A stretch of 64,000 nucleotides of DNA from Sphingobium xenophagum NBRC 107872 (GCF_000367345.1 NZ_BARE01000007.1:1-64000); one strand, 5' to 3'; counted from the stretch's first letter, positions 27,593 to 36,765 are shown. A program made the numbers and translations. The notes: a model not told the origin generated them from the letters alone.

Positions 27593-27678
27593 TGGTGCGG
27601 ACGGCGGGACTTGAACCCGCATTTCCAGGGGAAGGCGGATTTTAAGTCCGCTGCGTCTACCGATTTCGCCACGTCCGC
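27593..27678 (-). tRNA. tRNA-Leu (anticodon TAA)
   Basis: Minus-strand cloverleaf: acceptor GCGGACG with CGTCCGC, D-arm GTGGCGAAATCGGTAGACGC, anticodon stem GCGGA/TCCGC around CTTAAAA (anticodon TAA). It has a long type II variable arm and T-loop GGTTCAAGTCC. The CCA end is encoded at 27593-27595. Length is 86. Confidence 0.95.
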
Positions 27679-27741
27679 CCGACTTGCCATAGGGCACCGC
27701 ATTCCCTGACGGCTGGCGCGGATCAGGTCAAGCCGCTGTGA

Positions 27742-28032
27742 TCAGCTTTCGCCCTTGACGTTCAGCCGCTCGCGCATTTCCTTGCCCGGCTTGAAATAGG
27801 GGACGCGCTTGGCCGATACCGGCACTTGCTCCCCGGTGCGCGGGTTGCGCCCGGTGCGGGCTTCGCGCGCGCGCGTCGTGAAAGCGCCAAAGCCGCGCAG
27901 TTCCACACGACCGCCCGACGCCAGCCGGTCGACAATCTCGCGGAAGAAAAGATCGACGATCTTCTCCACCTCCGCAAGGTTCAACCCCGGATTTTCATCA
28001 GCCAGTTTCTGGATCAATTCCGAACGGATCAT
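27742..28032 (-). CDS. ihfB: Integration host factor beta subunit
   Basis: A 96-residue DNA-bending protein of the HU/IHF family. It starts [19 protein letters not shown] and contains [26 protein letters not shown], the beta-arm region whose RNPRTGE signature contacts DNA, followed by [13 protein letters not shown]. It pairs with IhfA (elsewhere). ATG 28032 is chosen; an extension to 28140 would run into unlikely sequence. It lies downstream of rpsA, the same order as in E. coli. Confidence 0.93.
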   Translation of the reverse strand: MIRSELIQKLADENPGLNLAEVEKIVDLFFREIVDRLASGGRVELRGFGAFTTRAREARTGRNPRTGEQVPVSAKRVPYFKPGKEMRERLNVKGES

Positions 28033-28139
28033 TGGTTGTCCAGCGCCCCTCTGCCGTGTCCCATCCATTGCATAGAGATTTGGCAAGGCGTTGACAATGA
28101 GGGAACAAGAAGTTCGTTTCGTTTCCAGAAACATTTGCA

Positions 28140-28173
28140 AAAGCCCGCCGGAACCAGTGTTCCGGCGGGCTTT
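28140..28173 (-). terminator. Terminator after rpsA
   Basis: A perfect 15-bp inverted repeat (AAAGCCCGCCGGAAC / GTTCCGGCGGGCTTT, 4-base loop). It lies 27 bases past the rpsA stop, with A and T runs on its two sides. It separates rpsA from ihfB. Confidence 0.88.
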
Positions 28174-28199
28174 CTGATCGCTACAAGGTGCGAAGGGGT

Positions 28200-29912
28200 T
28201 TAGCCTTCGGTCTTGGCCTTCAGCGCTTCGCCCAGAATGTCGCCCAGCGACGCGCCGCTGTCGGACGAACCATATTGCGCCACAGCCTGCTTCTCTTCGG
28301 CGATCTGCATCGCCTTGATCGAGAAGGTCGGCTTCTTCGCACGGTCGAAACCAGTGATCATGGCGTCGAACTTCTGGCCGATCTGGAAGCGTTCCGAACG
28401 CTGTTCGTCACGGTCACGGCCCAGGTCGCTGCGCTTGATGAAGCCGGTGGCGCCATCTTCGCCGGCCTGGACTTCCAGGCCGCCGTCGCGGACTTCAAGG
28501 ACGGTCACGGTGACGATCGCGTTCTTGTTCAGGCCAGCAGCAGCGGCAGTGGTGCCGCCCGCAGCCGGACCGCCACGCTCAAGCTGCTTCATGCCAAGGC
28601 TGATGCGCTCCTTCTCGACGTCGATGTCCAGAACGACCGCCTGCACGGCTTCGCCCTTGCGGTGCAGCGCCAGCGCGTCCTCGCCGGAGATGCCCCAGGC
28701 GATGTCGGACATGTGGACCATGCCGTCGACGTCGCCGTCCAGGCCGATGAACAGGCCGAACTCGGTCGCATTCTTGACTTCGCCCTCGACGGTCGAACCG
28801 ATCGGGTGACGCTCGGCAAAGCTGTCCCACGGGTTCGACTGAGCCTGCTTGAGGCCCAGCGAGATGCGGCGCTTTTCGGGATCGACTTCCAGAACCAGAA
28901 CTTCGACTTCCTGGCTGGTCGAAACGATCTTGCCGGGGTGGACGTTCTTCTTGGTCCAGGACATTTCCGAAACGTGGACCAGACCTTCGATGCCCGGCTC
29001 CAGTTCGACGAACGCACCATATTCGGTGATGTTCGTGACGCGGCCCGACAACTTGGCGCCGATTGGATATTTGGCCGATGCGCCTTCCCAAGGATCGCTT
29101 TCCAGCTGCTTCATGCCAAGCGAGATGCGCTGCGTGTCGCGGTTGATGCGGATGATCTGGACGCGAACGGTGTCGCCGATGTTGATCATCTCATTGGGGT
29201 GGTTGATGCGCTTGTACGACAGGTCGGTGACGTGCAGCAGGCCATCGATGCCGCCCAGGTCAACGAACGCACCATAGTCGGTGATGTTCTTGACGACGCC
29301 TTCGATGATCTGGCCTTCGGCCAGCGTCTGGATGAGGCCGCTGCGCTGTTCGGCGCGGGTTTCTTCCAGAATGGCGCGACGCGACACGACGATGTTGCCG
29401 CGGCGGCGATCCATCTTCAGGATCTGGAAGGGCTGCGGAATGTCCATCAGCGGGGTGACGTCGCGAACCGGGCGGATGTCGACCTGGCTGCCGGGCAGGA
29501 AGGCCACGGCGCCGTCCAGATCGACGGTGAAGCCGCCCTTGACGCGACCGAAGATGACGCCTTCGACGCGCGCGCTCTCGGTGAACTCGGCTTCCAGCTT
29601 GTCCCAGGCGGCTTCGCGGCGGGCGCGGTCACGCGACAGCATCGCTTCGCCATGGGCGTTTTCGACGCGATCGACATAGACTTCGACTTCGTCGCCAACC
29701 TTGATGTCGGCCTTCTGGCCCGGCATCGCGAATTCGCGCAGCGGCACGCGGCCTTCGGACTTCAGGCCTACGTCGATGACGGCCAGGTCGTTTTCGATGG
29801 CGGTAACGGTGCCCTTGACGACGCGGCCTTCAAAGCCGCCGTCCTCGCCACCGAGGGAATCATTGAGAAGCGCGGCAAAATCGTCGCGCGTGGGGAATGC
29901 CGTAGAGGCCAT
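28200..29912 (-). CDS. rpsA: 30S ribosomal protein S1
   Basis: A 570-residue protein with six S1 RNA-binding repeats in series, seen from recurrent GxVxxIxxYGAFVxL patterns (for example [53 protein letters not shown]). It delivers mRNA to the 30S subunit. ATG 29912 is chosen, with AAGGA seven bases upstream. It is the last gene of the aroA-membrane protein-cmk-rpsA cluster. Confidence 0.96.
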   Translation of the reverse strand: MASTAFPTRDDFAALLNDSLGGEDGGFEGRVVKGTVTAIENDLAVIDVGLKSEGRVPLREFAMPGQKADIKVGDEVEVYVDRVENAHGEAMLSRDRARREAAWDKLEAEFTESARVEGVIFGRVKGGFTVDLDGAVAFLPGSQVDIRPVRDVTPLMDIPQPFQILKMDRRRGNIVVSRRAILEETRAEQRSGLIQTLAEGQIIEGVVKNITDYGAFVDLGGIDGLLHVTDLSYKRINHPNEMINIGDTVRVQIIRINRDTQRISLGMKQLESDPWEGASAKYPIGAKLSGRVTNITEYGAFVELEPGIEGLVHVSEMSWTKKNVHPGKIVSTSQEVEVLVLEVDPEKRRISLGLKQAQSNPWDSFAERHPIGSTVEGEVKNATEFGLFIGLDGDVDGMVHMSDIAWGISGEDALALHRKGEAVQAVVLDIDVEKERISLGMKQLERGGPAAGGTTAAAAGLNKNAIVTVTVLEVRDGGLEVQAGEDGATGFIKRSDLGRDRDEQRSERFQIGQKFDAMITGFDRAKKPTFSIKAMQIAEEKQAVAQYGSSDSGASLGDILGEALKAKTEG

Positions 29913-30081
29913 GGTCAGTCCTTCATACATCATTGCTGGCCAACCGGTTGTATCCGATGGTCTTTGGCCAAAACACGCGCAGGACCGAATATCCGGCGCG
30001 TATCCCGCCGGTCAGGGGCTTGGGAACGCGCGGCTGTGAAAAGCGAAAAGGGCGCGTGGTAAAACCGCGCGCCTTGACGGG

Positions 30082-30717
30082 TCAGCCCGCAGGGCGACCT
30101 TCAAGCTGGGCGTCCACAAGCGCAATGGCCCGCTGGACGGCCGCGTCTATAGTCAAATCGCTTGTATCTAGCAAGTCCGCACCGTCCGCGATTTTCAGGG
30201 GCGCGTGATCGCGGCTCATGTCGCGCGTATCGCGTGCCTGAATGTTAGCGATCAGGCTGTCCATATCGGGCTGTCCGCCCTGCGCCAGACTGTCCTTGTA
30301 TCGGCGTTCGGCGCGTACATGGACGCTGGCGGTGACGAAGATCTTGGCGTCGGCGTCCGGCGCGATCACCGTGCCGATGTCGCGGCCGTCCAATATCGCG
30401 CCGCCTGGCTGGGTCGCAAAATCCCGCTGCCGGGCGATCAGCGCGTCCCGTACCGCCTGATGCACCGACACGCGGGAAGCAAGGCTGCCCACCGCTTCGC
30501 TCCGCAGCGCCGGATCGGCCAGTATCTCGTCGCCAAAATCGCAGGCGGCCAGTGCATCGGCCTTGATGTCCGGATCGCCACCGCGCTTCAGCACCGACAG
30601 GCCGACCGCGCGATACAGCAGCCCGGTGTCGAGGCAAGGCAGGCCATAATGACGCGCCAATGCCTTCGCGATCGTTCCCTTGCCCGACGCGGCGGGACCA
30701 TCGACAGCTATGATCAT
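30082..30717 (-). CDS. cmk: Cytidylate kinase
   Basis: A 211-residue kinase that phosphorylates CMP and dCMP. The P-loop GPAASGKGT lies at residues about 7-15, the CMP-binding LDTGLLYRAVGL follows, and DGRDIGTVIAPDADAKIF and RAERRYKD are family signatures. ATG 30717 overlaps the upstream gene's stop (ATGA). The frame can be extended to 30867 but only by overlapping that gene. Confidence 0.94.
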   Translation of the reverse strand: MIIAVDGPAASGKGTIAKALARHYGLPCLDTGLLYRAVGLSVLKRGGDPDIKADALAACDFGDEILADPALRSEAVGSLASRVSVHQAVRDALIARQRDFATQPGGAILDGRDIGTVIAPDADAKIFVTASVHVRAERRYKDSLAQGGQPDMDSLIANIQARDTRDMSRDHAPLKIADGADLLDTSDLTIDAAVQRAIALVDAQLEGRPAG

Positions 30718-30965
30718 CGGGCGTTGCCTTTGCGGATCGTGTTGGCAAGGCCGATCACCGCGATCGCCGCCCAGACAATTTCCAGCGCCATCGACGCCAG
30801 ATTGAAATGGATGGTGAGCGACGCGATCAGCAGCAGCGATCCCACAAGGTTCAGCAGGTTGAACCACAGGAAGTTCAGTTCCCTCGCTATATTACTATAG
30901 GCATAGGCGACCACCATCAGCCCGCTGCCCAGCAATCCGACGATATTGGCCCAGTCCATCGTCAT
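30714..30965 (-). CDS. Small membrane protein, CBU_0592-like
   Basis: An 83-residue protein with three predicted membrane helices (about 6-24, 33-48, 55-75) containing GLLGSGLMVVAYAYSN and LNLVGSLLLIASL. It resembles the CBU_0592-type family of unknown function. Both ends overlap neighbours by ATGA: its start with the aroA stop and its stop with the cmk start. It is therefore translated within the aroA-cmk unit. Confidence 0.75.
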   Translation of the reverse strand: MTMDWANIVGLLGSGLMVVAYAYSNIARELNFLWFNLLNLVGSLLLIASLTIHFNLASMALEIVWAAIAVIGLANTIRKGNAR

Positions 30966-32302
30966 GCCAGAGCGCCCAGCGTTCGCAGTAGCGGGACAAA
31001 GATAGGGAAGCTGGTCGCCACCGGCGCCATATCGTCGATCATCACCCCGTCGCGCGACACCAGCCCGGCCACCGCAAAGCTCATGGCGATTCGATGATCC
31101 AGCTTGGTTGCGATAGGCCCGCCGCCCGCCAATGGTGCGCCGCCGCTGCCCTCGATGATGATGCCGTCCTCCAGTTCCTCGACCGTTACGCCGATCGCGC
31201 GCAGCCCGGCCGCCATCGTTGCGATCCGGTCCGATTCCTTGACCCGCAACTCTTCCAGACCGCGAAAAACGCTGCGCCCCTGCGCCAGCGCGGCGGCGAT
31301 GAAGGCGACGGGATATTCATCGATCATGCTGGGCGCCCGCGCCGGGTCCGGCTCTACGCCCTTGAGCGCGGAGGCCGTGACCGCCAGATCGCCCACCGGC
31401 TCCCCGCCGACCTCGCGCGGATTGACGACCTCGATCGAGCCGCCCATTTCCCGAAGCAGGTCGATCAGGCCCGCGCGCGTTGTGTTCAGACCGACATTGG
31501 CGATCGTCACCTGCGATCCGGGCACCAGCAGCGCTGCCACCATCGGGAAAGCGGCCGACGATGGATCGCCCGGCACGACGATCTGCTGCGGCTTCAGTTC
31601 CGCTTCGCCCACCAGTGTGATGATCCGCGTTCCATCGGCTTCGACCTCGACATCCAGTTCCGCGCCAAATCCACGGAGCATCCGCTCGCTATGGTCGCGC
31701 GTCGGAATCGGCTCGACCACGCGGGTGATGCCGGGCGTGTTGAGGCCTGCCAGCAATATCGCCGATTTGACCTGCGCCGACGCCACCGGCAACCGATAAT
31801 CGAGCGGCACGGCGGGGCAGGCGCCACGCATCGTCAGCGGCAGACGGTCGCCCGGACTGGAGGTGAAACTTGCCCCCATCCGCGCCAAAGGCTCGGTCAC
31901 GCGCGCCATCGGTCGCTTGCTCAGGGAAGCGTCGCCTGTGAAAGTGGCGGTCAGGTCATGGCTCGCCAGCAATCCCATCAGCAACCGGGTCGACGTGCCG
32001 CTATTGCCCATGTCGAGCGCGGTCTCCGGCTGGAGCAGTCCGCCCACACCCACGCCATGGATATGCCAGATACCATCCGCGTCTCGCTCTATGTCCGCGC
32101 CCATCGCCCGCATCGCCGCGGCCGTTGCCAGCACATCCTCGCCTTCCAGCAGCCCTTCGACCCGGCTTTCGCCCACTGCCAGCGCCGACAGCATCAGCGA
32201 CCGGTGGGAAATGCTCTTGTCCCCCGGCACGGCGACGCTGCCCGACAGGGCAGGGGCGGCGGTGAAAGTCATGGGGGTCGGCGATGAGGAAGTGGCAGTC
32301 AC
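30962..32302 (-). CDS. aroA: 3-phosphoshikimate 1-carboxyvinyltransferase (EPSP synthase)
   Basis: Shikimate-pathway enzyme of 446 residues. PGDKSISHRS (about 26-35), GEDVLATAAAMRAMGA, GDASLSKRPM, QVKSAILLAGL, RDHSERMLRGFG, PGDPSSAAFP and EELRVKESDR are all present. The overall pattern matches class II EPSP synthases such as the Agrobacterium CP4 type rather than the E. coli type. However, the phosphoenolpyruvate-pocket motif reads NSGTS (Gly at about 102), where CP4 has Ala. The start is GTG 32302. Confidence 0.94.
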   Translation of the reverse strand: MTATSSSPTPMTFTAAPALSGSVAVPGDKSISHRSLMLSALAVGESRVEGLLEGEDVLATAAAMRAMGADIERDADGIWHIHGVGVGGLLQPETALDMGNSGTSTRLLMGLLASHDLTATFTGDASLSKRPMARVTEPLARMGASFTSSPGDRLPLTMRGACPAVPLDYRLPVASAQVKSAILLAGLNTPGITRVVEPIPTRDHSERMLRGFGAELDVEVEADGTRIITLVGEAELKPQQIVVPGDPSSAAFPMVAALLVPGSQVTIANVGLNTTRAGLIDLLREMGGSIEVVNPREVGGEPVGDLAVTASALKGVEPDPARAPSMIDEYPVAFIAAALAQGRSVFRGLEELRVKESDRIATMAAGLRAIGVTVEELEDGIIIEGSGGAPLAGGGPIATKLDHRIAMSFAVAGLVSRDGVMIDDMAPVATSFPIFVPLLRTLGALA

Positions 32303-32454
32303 TGAAGCGTTCCGATCATGTCGGGGTCGAAAAAATGCGCCCGGCTTTTGACAGCGCCGTCCCGCTATGGCAAGGCGCGCGACGTTTCGCGGGCAACTTC
32401 ACCGTTGCGCCGCGTAGTTGGTATTTGAGCATCAAATAAAGGATTAGGCCGGAC

Positions 32455-32790
32455 ATGGTGAAGGCTGAATGGGGCACGAAGCGGACCTGCCCGAAATGCG
32501 CCACGCGTTTCTATGACCTGGGCAATGACAGCCCGGTCGTCTGCATCAACTGCAACGCGGCCTGGGAACCGGAGCCGGTGCTGAAGTCGAAGCAGCCGCT
32601 CCCCTATGAGGAAGCGCCCAAGAAGGTCATCGAAACCGCAGACGGTGAGCTGGAAACGGCCGATGACGATCTGGACCTCGACATCGACGTCGATGATGAC
32701 GGCGATTCGCCGGACAATGACGTCGATCTGGGCGGTGACGACGACCTGGGCGTCGATGCGGCCAGCGACGACGACGCGGACGATAATTAA
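32455..32790 (+). CDS. TIGR02300-type zinc-ribbon protein with acidic tail
   Basis: A 111-residue protein. The N-terminal half is a Cys4 zinc ribbon (CPKCATRFYDLG at about 12-23 and CINCNAAWEP at about 30-39). The C-terminal half is almost entirely Asp, with runs such as DLDLDIDVDDDGD. The FYDLG context is the family hallmark and is confined to alphaproteobacteria; function unknown. AAGGA precedes the start. A GC hairpin (32814-32838, 8-bp stem, no T run) follows and may act as terminator. Confidence 0.85.
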   Translation: MVKAEWGTKRTCPKCATRFYDLGNDSPVVCINCNAAWEPEPVLKSKQPLPYEEAPKKVIETADGELETADDDLDLDIDVDDDGDSPDNDVDLGGDDDLGVDAASDDDADDN

Positions 32791-32879
32791 GTCATTTTGT
32801 TCTTGCCAAGGATGGCGCTGCGACCTAATGGCAGCGCCTCCGAAGCGCCGGACCCAAACGGCGCTTTAGCGATGGAAAT

Positions 32880-32955
32880 GGGGCCTTAGCTCAGCTGGGA
32901 GAGCGCCTGCATGGCATGCAGGAGGTCAGCGGTTCGATCCCGCTAGGCTCCACCA
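32880..32955 (+). tRNA. tRNA-Ala (anticodon GGC), copy 1
   Basis: Acceptor GGGGCCT with AGGCTCC (one G-U pair), anticodon stem CCTGC/GCAGG around ATGGCAT (anticodon GGC), T-loop GGTTCGATCC, encoded CCA at 32953-32955. The 76 bases are identical to copy 2. Confidence 0.96.
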
Positions 32956-33002
32956 GTTTCGCTGATACAGAAGCCGTCCGGGGGACGGCTTCCGGCGAAA
33001 CT
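32955..33002. repeat. Long hairpin between the two tRNA-Ala genes
   Basis: Outer arms AGTTTCGC (32955-32962) and GCGAAACT (32995-33002) enclose inner arms AAGCCGTCC (32971-32979) and GGACGGCTT (32983-32991). It begins at the last base of the copy 1 CCA. It may be a processing or termination signal; there is no T run. Confidence 0.6.
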
Positions 33003-33070
33003 CCCGAAGCGCAAGCGGAGGGGCGCGATCATATACCAACGGGTTCCGCAGCCTTGCTGCCGCACCGGAT

Positions 33071-33146
33071 GGGGCCTTAGCTCAGCTGGGAGAGCGCCTG
33101 CATGGCATGCAGGAGGTCAGCGGTTCGATCCCGCTAGGCTCCACCA
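33071..33146 (+). tRNA. tRNA-Ala (anticodon GGC), copy 2
   Basis: Base-for-base identical to the copy at 32880, including the encoded CCA (33144-33146). The two lie 115 bases apart on the same strand, so this is a tandem duplication. Confidence 0.96.
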
Positions 33147-33230
33147 AAATCTTGCGTGCAATCGCGTACAATCCTAAATGGCTGCCAGATGCTGTGGTGC
33201 GATGAGCATCGCGTCAAAAGAGGTGCATCT

Positions 33231-33695
33231 ATGCGGGACGATTTCGCTGCCTCGGTCGCGGCGCACGGTGATGACGATCGGATTCGGGCGATATTGGAAC
33301 AGGTCTGCCAGACGACCGGCATGGGTTTCGCTGCGGTTGCCAGGGTGACGGAAGATCGCTGGGTCGCGTGCCAGATCGTCGACCGGATAGAGTTCGGCCT
33401 TGATCCCGGCGGGGAACTGGAAATCAAAAAGACCCTGTGCGACGATATCCGCCGTTGCGGCGAAGGCATCTATATCGATCATGTCGCCATGGACCAGGAC
33501 TGGCGCACGCATCATGTCCCCCTTTTTTACGGCTTTCAAAGCTATGTGTCGCTGCCTGTCATTCTGCTTGATGGCAGCTTCTACGGCACGCTGTGCGCCA
33601 TTGATCCCAACCCCCGTTCGGTCAGCGCGCCGGCCATCGTCGCCGCCATGCAGGACTATGCCCGATCGATCGGTGCGATATTGTCGGCGAAATGA
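33231..33695 (+). CDS. Stand-alone GAF-domain protein
   Basis: A 154-residue single GAF domain without an attached output domain. The segments MGFAAVARVTEDRWVACQI, FGLDPGGELEIKKTLCDDIR, YIDHVAMDQDW and SYVSLPVILLDGSFYGTLCAIDP are those of GAF domains found at the N-terminus of phytochrome-like histidine kinases. The Cys of TLCDD sits where such proteins often have Cys. AGAGG precedes ATG 33231. Ligand and partner unknown; it could act on a kinase elsewhere. Confidence 0.8.
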   Translation: MRDDFAASVAAHGDDDRIRAILEQVCQTTGMGFAAVARVTEDRWVACQIVDRIEFGLDPGGELEIKKTLCDDIRRCGEGIYIDHVAMDQDWRTHHVPLFYGFQSYVSLPVILLDGSFYGTLCAIDPNPRSVSAPAIVAAMQDYARSIGAILSAK

Positions 33696-33963
33696 TGCTG
33701 TTGTTCAGTCGATAGTGCCGGGACTTCGCCTGACTCGTTTGCGTCCAGCGGGGCCAAGGTAGATTTCCGACCTTGAGCGGCGAGGCCGCGACAGGCCTCT
33801 CCATGCATATGGCCTCATACCAAAGGTCGATTTGATCTGCGTCTAAATGCGCGGGCGCGGATCGGGTTAATTACGCTCTGTCATCGGCAATCGGATCGGG
33901 ACCGAAAGTCCGCCTGCATCCGGCTTCAGCGTTTGTCGTCGATGATCAGAGGAGATTTGGCTC

Positions 33964-34428
33964 ATGTTCCCATTTTCGCGCACCCTCACGGCTATTGTCT
34001 GCGCCCTCGCGCTTTCCGCCGCCCCCGCCCTGGCCGCCCCGCATGCCGATGCAGCACAGGCGCAGGCCATGCTCGAAAAAGCCGTGGCGACCATCAAGAC
34101 GGCCGGCGCCGGGCCTGCCTTTGCTGCGTTCAATCAAAAGGACGGGGCGTTCAACACCGGGGAACTCTATGTGTTCGTGTTTGACCTGAACGGGGTCTAC
34201 GAAGCCTATGGCGCGCATCCCGGCCTGGTTGGTCGCGATGTCAGCGATCTGACCGATGCGGAAGGCAAACCGATCGTGCGCGACATGATAGAGATTGCCC
34301 GCACCAGCGGCCATGGAAAGATCAATTATGTCTGGCTCAACCGCGCTGACAATCGGGTTGAACGCAAGATGTCGCTGATCGAACTGGTCGACAATCATGT
34401 CGTGGGTGTCGGCTATTATCCCGAATAG
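33964..34428 (+). CDS. Secreted single cache-domain protein
   Basis: A 154-residue protein with a signal peptide cleaved near ALAAPHA (about residue 25) and one small cache sensor domain: ATIKTAGAGPAFAAFNQKDGAF, YVFVFDLNGVYEAYGAHPGLVGRD and GYYPE at the end. Cache domains normally sit on chemoreceptors or kinases; here it is free in the periplasm and presumably binds a small ligand. AGAGGAG lies ten bases before the start. The 268 bases upstream hold no feature I can name. Confidence 0.78.
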   Translation: MFPFSRTLTAIVCALALSAAPALAAPHADAAQAQAMLEKAVATIKTAGAGPAFAAFNQKDGAFNTGELYVFVFDLNGVYEAYGAHPGLVGRDVSDLTDAEGKPIVRDMIEIARTSGHGKINYVWLNRADNRVERKMSLIELVDNHVVGVGYYPE

Positions 34429-34443
34429 GCCGGGACCGACCAT

Positions 34444-34477
34444 GGGCCATCGACGGCATGTACTGCGTCGATGGCCC
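34444..34477. terminator. Perfect 12-bp hairpin between convergent genes
   Basis: GGGCCATCGACG and CGTCGATGGCCC are fully complementary around a 10-base loop. It lies between the cache gene stop (34428) and the uvrD stop (34489). It has no T run on either side, so if it is a terminator it is not a classical one. Confidence 0.5.
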
Positions 34478-34488
34478 GTCACGCCGGG

Positions 34489-36765
34489 TCAGGGGATGGA
34501 CACGAAACTGTCCATCACGCGCTTGCGCCCGGCCGTTTCGAACTCGATTTCCAGCTTGTTGCCTTCAATCTCCGCCACCGTGCCATAGCCGAATTTCTGG
34601 TGAAACACGCGCAGGCCCAACGCCATGTCACTGCGCCCCTTGTTGCCGATCGACACGGCCGATGCGCGCGCCTCCACGATCCGCACCGGCTCGCGGCTGA
34701 ACTGGCCGGATGACTGCGCCCGCTGCCACCCCGGCCCGCGCCCTTCGCCGCGCCCGACATGGGCGAACGGATCGTCTCGTTCCGACCAGTTGGCGCGCCA
34801 CAGGGACGCGCCACCGCTCATGCTGCTTTCCGCATCGACATGCTCCGGCGGCAATTCGCCGACGAAGCGCGACGGAATGCTGCTGGTCCATTGGCCATAG
34901 ATGCGTCGATTCGCGGCGTGCAGAATCGTGCAGCGCTTGCGCGCCCGCGTGATCGCGACATAGGCCAGCCGTCGTTCCTCCTCCAGGCTGTTGAGGCCGC
35001 CTTCGTCCAGCGCCCGCTGCGACGGGAAAATCCCTTCCTCCCAACCCACCAGGAAGGTCGAATCAAACTCCAGCCCCTTGGCGGCATGGATCGTCATGAT
35101 CGTGACCTTGCGCTCTTCCTGCTGCGCTTCATTGTCCATGACGAGGCTGACATGCTCCAGAAACGCGCCCAGCGTCTCATATTCCTCCATCGCCCGCGCC
35201 AGTTCGCCCAGATTCTCCAGCCGCCCGGCACTCTCGGTCGATCGCTCGGCCTGCAACATCGCGGTATAGCCGCTCTCGTCCAATATCTGCCGCGCCAGTT
35301 CGGCATGGGGCAGGGTGGCCGCCCGGTCGCGCCAGCGCGCCACATCGCCCACGAAAGCCCCCAGCGACCGGCGCGCCTGCGGCGTCAGTTCGTCGGTGTC
35401 GAGGATGCGCGCCGCCGCGTGGAGCAGCGGTATCCCCTCCGCCCTAGCCAGCCTGTGCAATTTCTCCACCGCCTTGTCGCCAAGACCCCGCTTGGGCACA
35501 TTGACGATCCGTTCGAACGCCAGATCGTCGGCGGGCTGGTTTACCAGCCGCAAATAGGCCAGCGCATCGCGGATTTCGGCCCGTTCATAGAAGCGGAAAC
35601 CGCCGACGATACGGTACGGCATCCCGATCTGGATGAAGCGATCCTCAAACTCGCGCGTCTGGTGCTGCGCCCGAACCAGTATCGCGACTTCGTCCAGCGA
35701 CCCGCCATCGCGCTGGATCGCCTCGATCTCCTCGCCGACCCGCCGCGCCTCTTCCGGCCCGTCCCATATGCCGACGACGCGTACCTTCTCGCCCACGTCG
35801 ATGTCGGTCCACAATGTCTTGCCCAGCCGATTGCCATTTTCGGCGATCACGCCTGATGCCGCGCCCAATATATGCGGGGTGGAGCGATAATTTTGTTCCA
35901 GCCTTATGATCTTCGCGCCGGGAAAATCCTTCTCGAACCGCAGGATATTGGCGACTTCCGCCCCGCGCCAGGAATAGATGGACTGGTCGTCATCGCCCAC
36001 GCAGCACAGATTCTTGCGCGTCTGCGCCAGCAGCCGCAGCCACAGATATTGGCTGGAGTTGGTGTCCTGATATTCGTCCACCATGATATATTTGAACCGC
36101 TGCTGATAGCTTTCCAGCACGTCGCGGTGGCTTTTCAATATCGTCAGAACATGCAGCAGCAAGTCCCCGAAATCACAGGCATTAACCGCGCGCAACCGGG
36201 CCTGATAGGCAGCGTACAGCTTTTGCCCCTTGCCATTGGCATAGCCCTCGCTCTCGCCCGCGCTGATGTCGTCCGGGGTCCAGCCCTTATTCTTCCACTG
36301 GTCGATCAAGCCGCCCAATTGCCGGACAGGCCAGCGCTTCTCGTCAATCCCTTCGGCCTGGATCAACTGCTTCATCAGCCGCAACTGGTCGTCCGTGTCC
36401 AGGATCGTGAAATTGGATTGCAACCCGACCAGTTCGGCATGACGCCGCAGCATCTTGGCCGCGATCGCGTGAAATGTGCCCAGCCATGGCATCCCCTCGA
36501 CCGCCGGGCCGATCATCCGCCCCACCCGCTCGCGCATTTCCCGCGCCGCCTTGTTGGTGAAGGTGACGGACAGGATTTCGGACGGCCAGGCGCGCCGGGT
36601 CGCGACCAGATGGGCCAGACGCGCCGTCAACGCAGCCGTCTTGCCCGTTCCGGCACCCGCCAGCACCAGCACCGGCCCTTCGGTCGTCAGCACCGCTTCG
36701 CGCTGCGGCGGGTTCAGGCCCTTGATATAGTCGGGGTCGGTGGAGGAGGGGGCGGGAAAGTTCAT
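34489..36765 (-). CDS. UvrD/PcrA-type superfamily 1 DNA helicase
   Basis: A 3'-5' helicase of 758 residues. Motifs: LNPPQREAV (about 16), Walker A AGAGTGKTAAL (about 38), TFTNKAAREM, LGTFHAIA, VDEYQDTNSSQY, GDDDQSIYSWRGA, LEQNYRS, TIHAAKGLEFDS, EEERRLAYVAITRA. The C-terminus ends in a Tudor-like fold (VFHQKFGYGTVAEIEGNKLEIEFE) typical of PcrA and UvrD, which binds RNA polymerase. ATG 36765 is chosen; the frame upstream is closed by a stop after two more codons. Roles in repair and replication-fork clearing. Confidence 0.95.
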   Translation of the reverse strand: MNFPAPSSTDPDYIKGLNPPQREAVLTTEGPVLVLAGAGTGKTAALTARLAHLVATRRAWPSEILSVTFTNKAAREMRERVGRMIGPAVEGMPWLGTFHAIAAKMLRRHAELVGLQSNFTILDTDDQLRLMKQLIQAEGIDEKRWPVRQLGGLIDQWKNKGWTPDDISAGESEGYANGKGQKLYAAYQARLRAVNACDFGDLLLHVLTILKSHRDVLESYQQRFKYIMVDEYQDTNSSQYLWLRLLAQTRKNLCCVGDDDQSIYSWRGAEVANILRFEKDFPGAKIIRLEQNYRSTPHILGAASGVIAENGNRLGKTLWTDIDVGEKVRVVGIWDGPEEARRVGEEIEAIQRDGGSLDEVAILVRAQHQTREFEDRFIQIGMPYRIVGGFRFYERAEIRDALAYLRLVNQPADDLAFERIVNVPKRGLGDKAVEKLHRLARAEGIPLLHAAARILDTDELTPQARRSLGAFVGDVARWRDRAATLPHAELARQILDESGYTAMLQAERSTESAGRLENLGELARAMEEYETLGAFLEHVSLVMDNEAQQEERKVTIMTIHAAKGLEFDSTFLVGWEEGIFPSQRALDEGGLNSLEEERRLAYVAITRARKRCTILHAANRRIYGQWTSSIPSRFVGELPPEHVDAESSMSGGASLWRANWSERDDPFAHVGRGEGRGPGWQRAQSSGQFSREPVRIVEARASAVSIGNKGRSDMALGLRVFHQKFGYGTVAEIEGNKLEIEFETAGRKRVMDSFVSIP

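Noticed and set aside
28091..28124. An EcfG-type stress promoter (GGAAC...CGTT) upstream of ihfB
   Set aside because: The motif is on the wrong strand and its spacing is 8 or 13 bases, not the usual 16-17.
28188..30062. A 624-codon open frame opposite rpsA
   Set aside because: The Asp/Ala/Val-rich pattern mirrors the S1 repeats in antisense; there is no ribosome site or family likeness.
32880..33146. tRNA-Ala pair as part of an rRNA operon spacer
   Set aside because: No 16S, 23S or 5S sequence on either side, and the partner there is normally tRNA-Ile(GAT) with tRNA-Ala(TGC).
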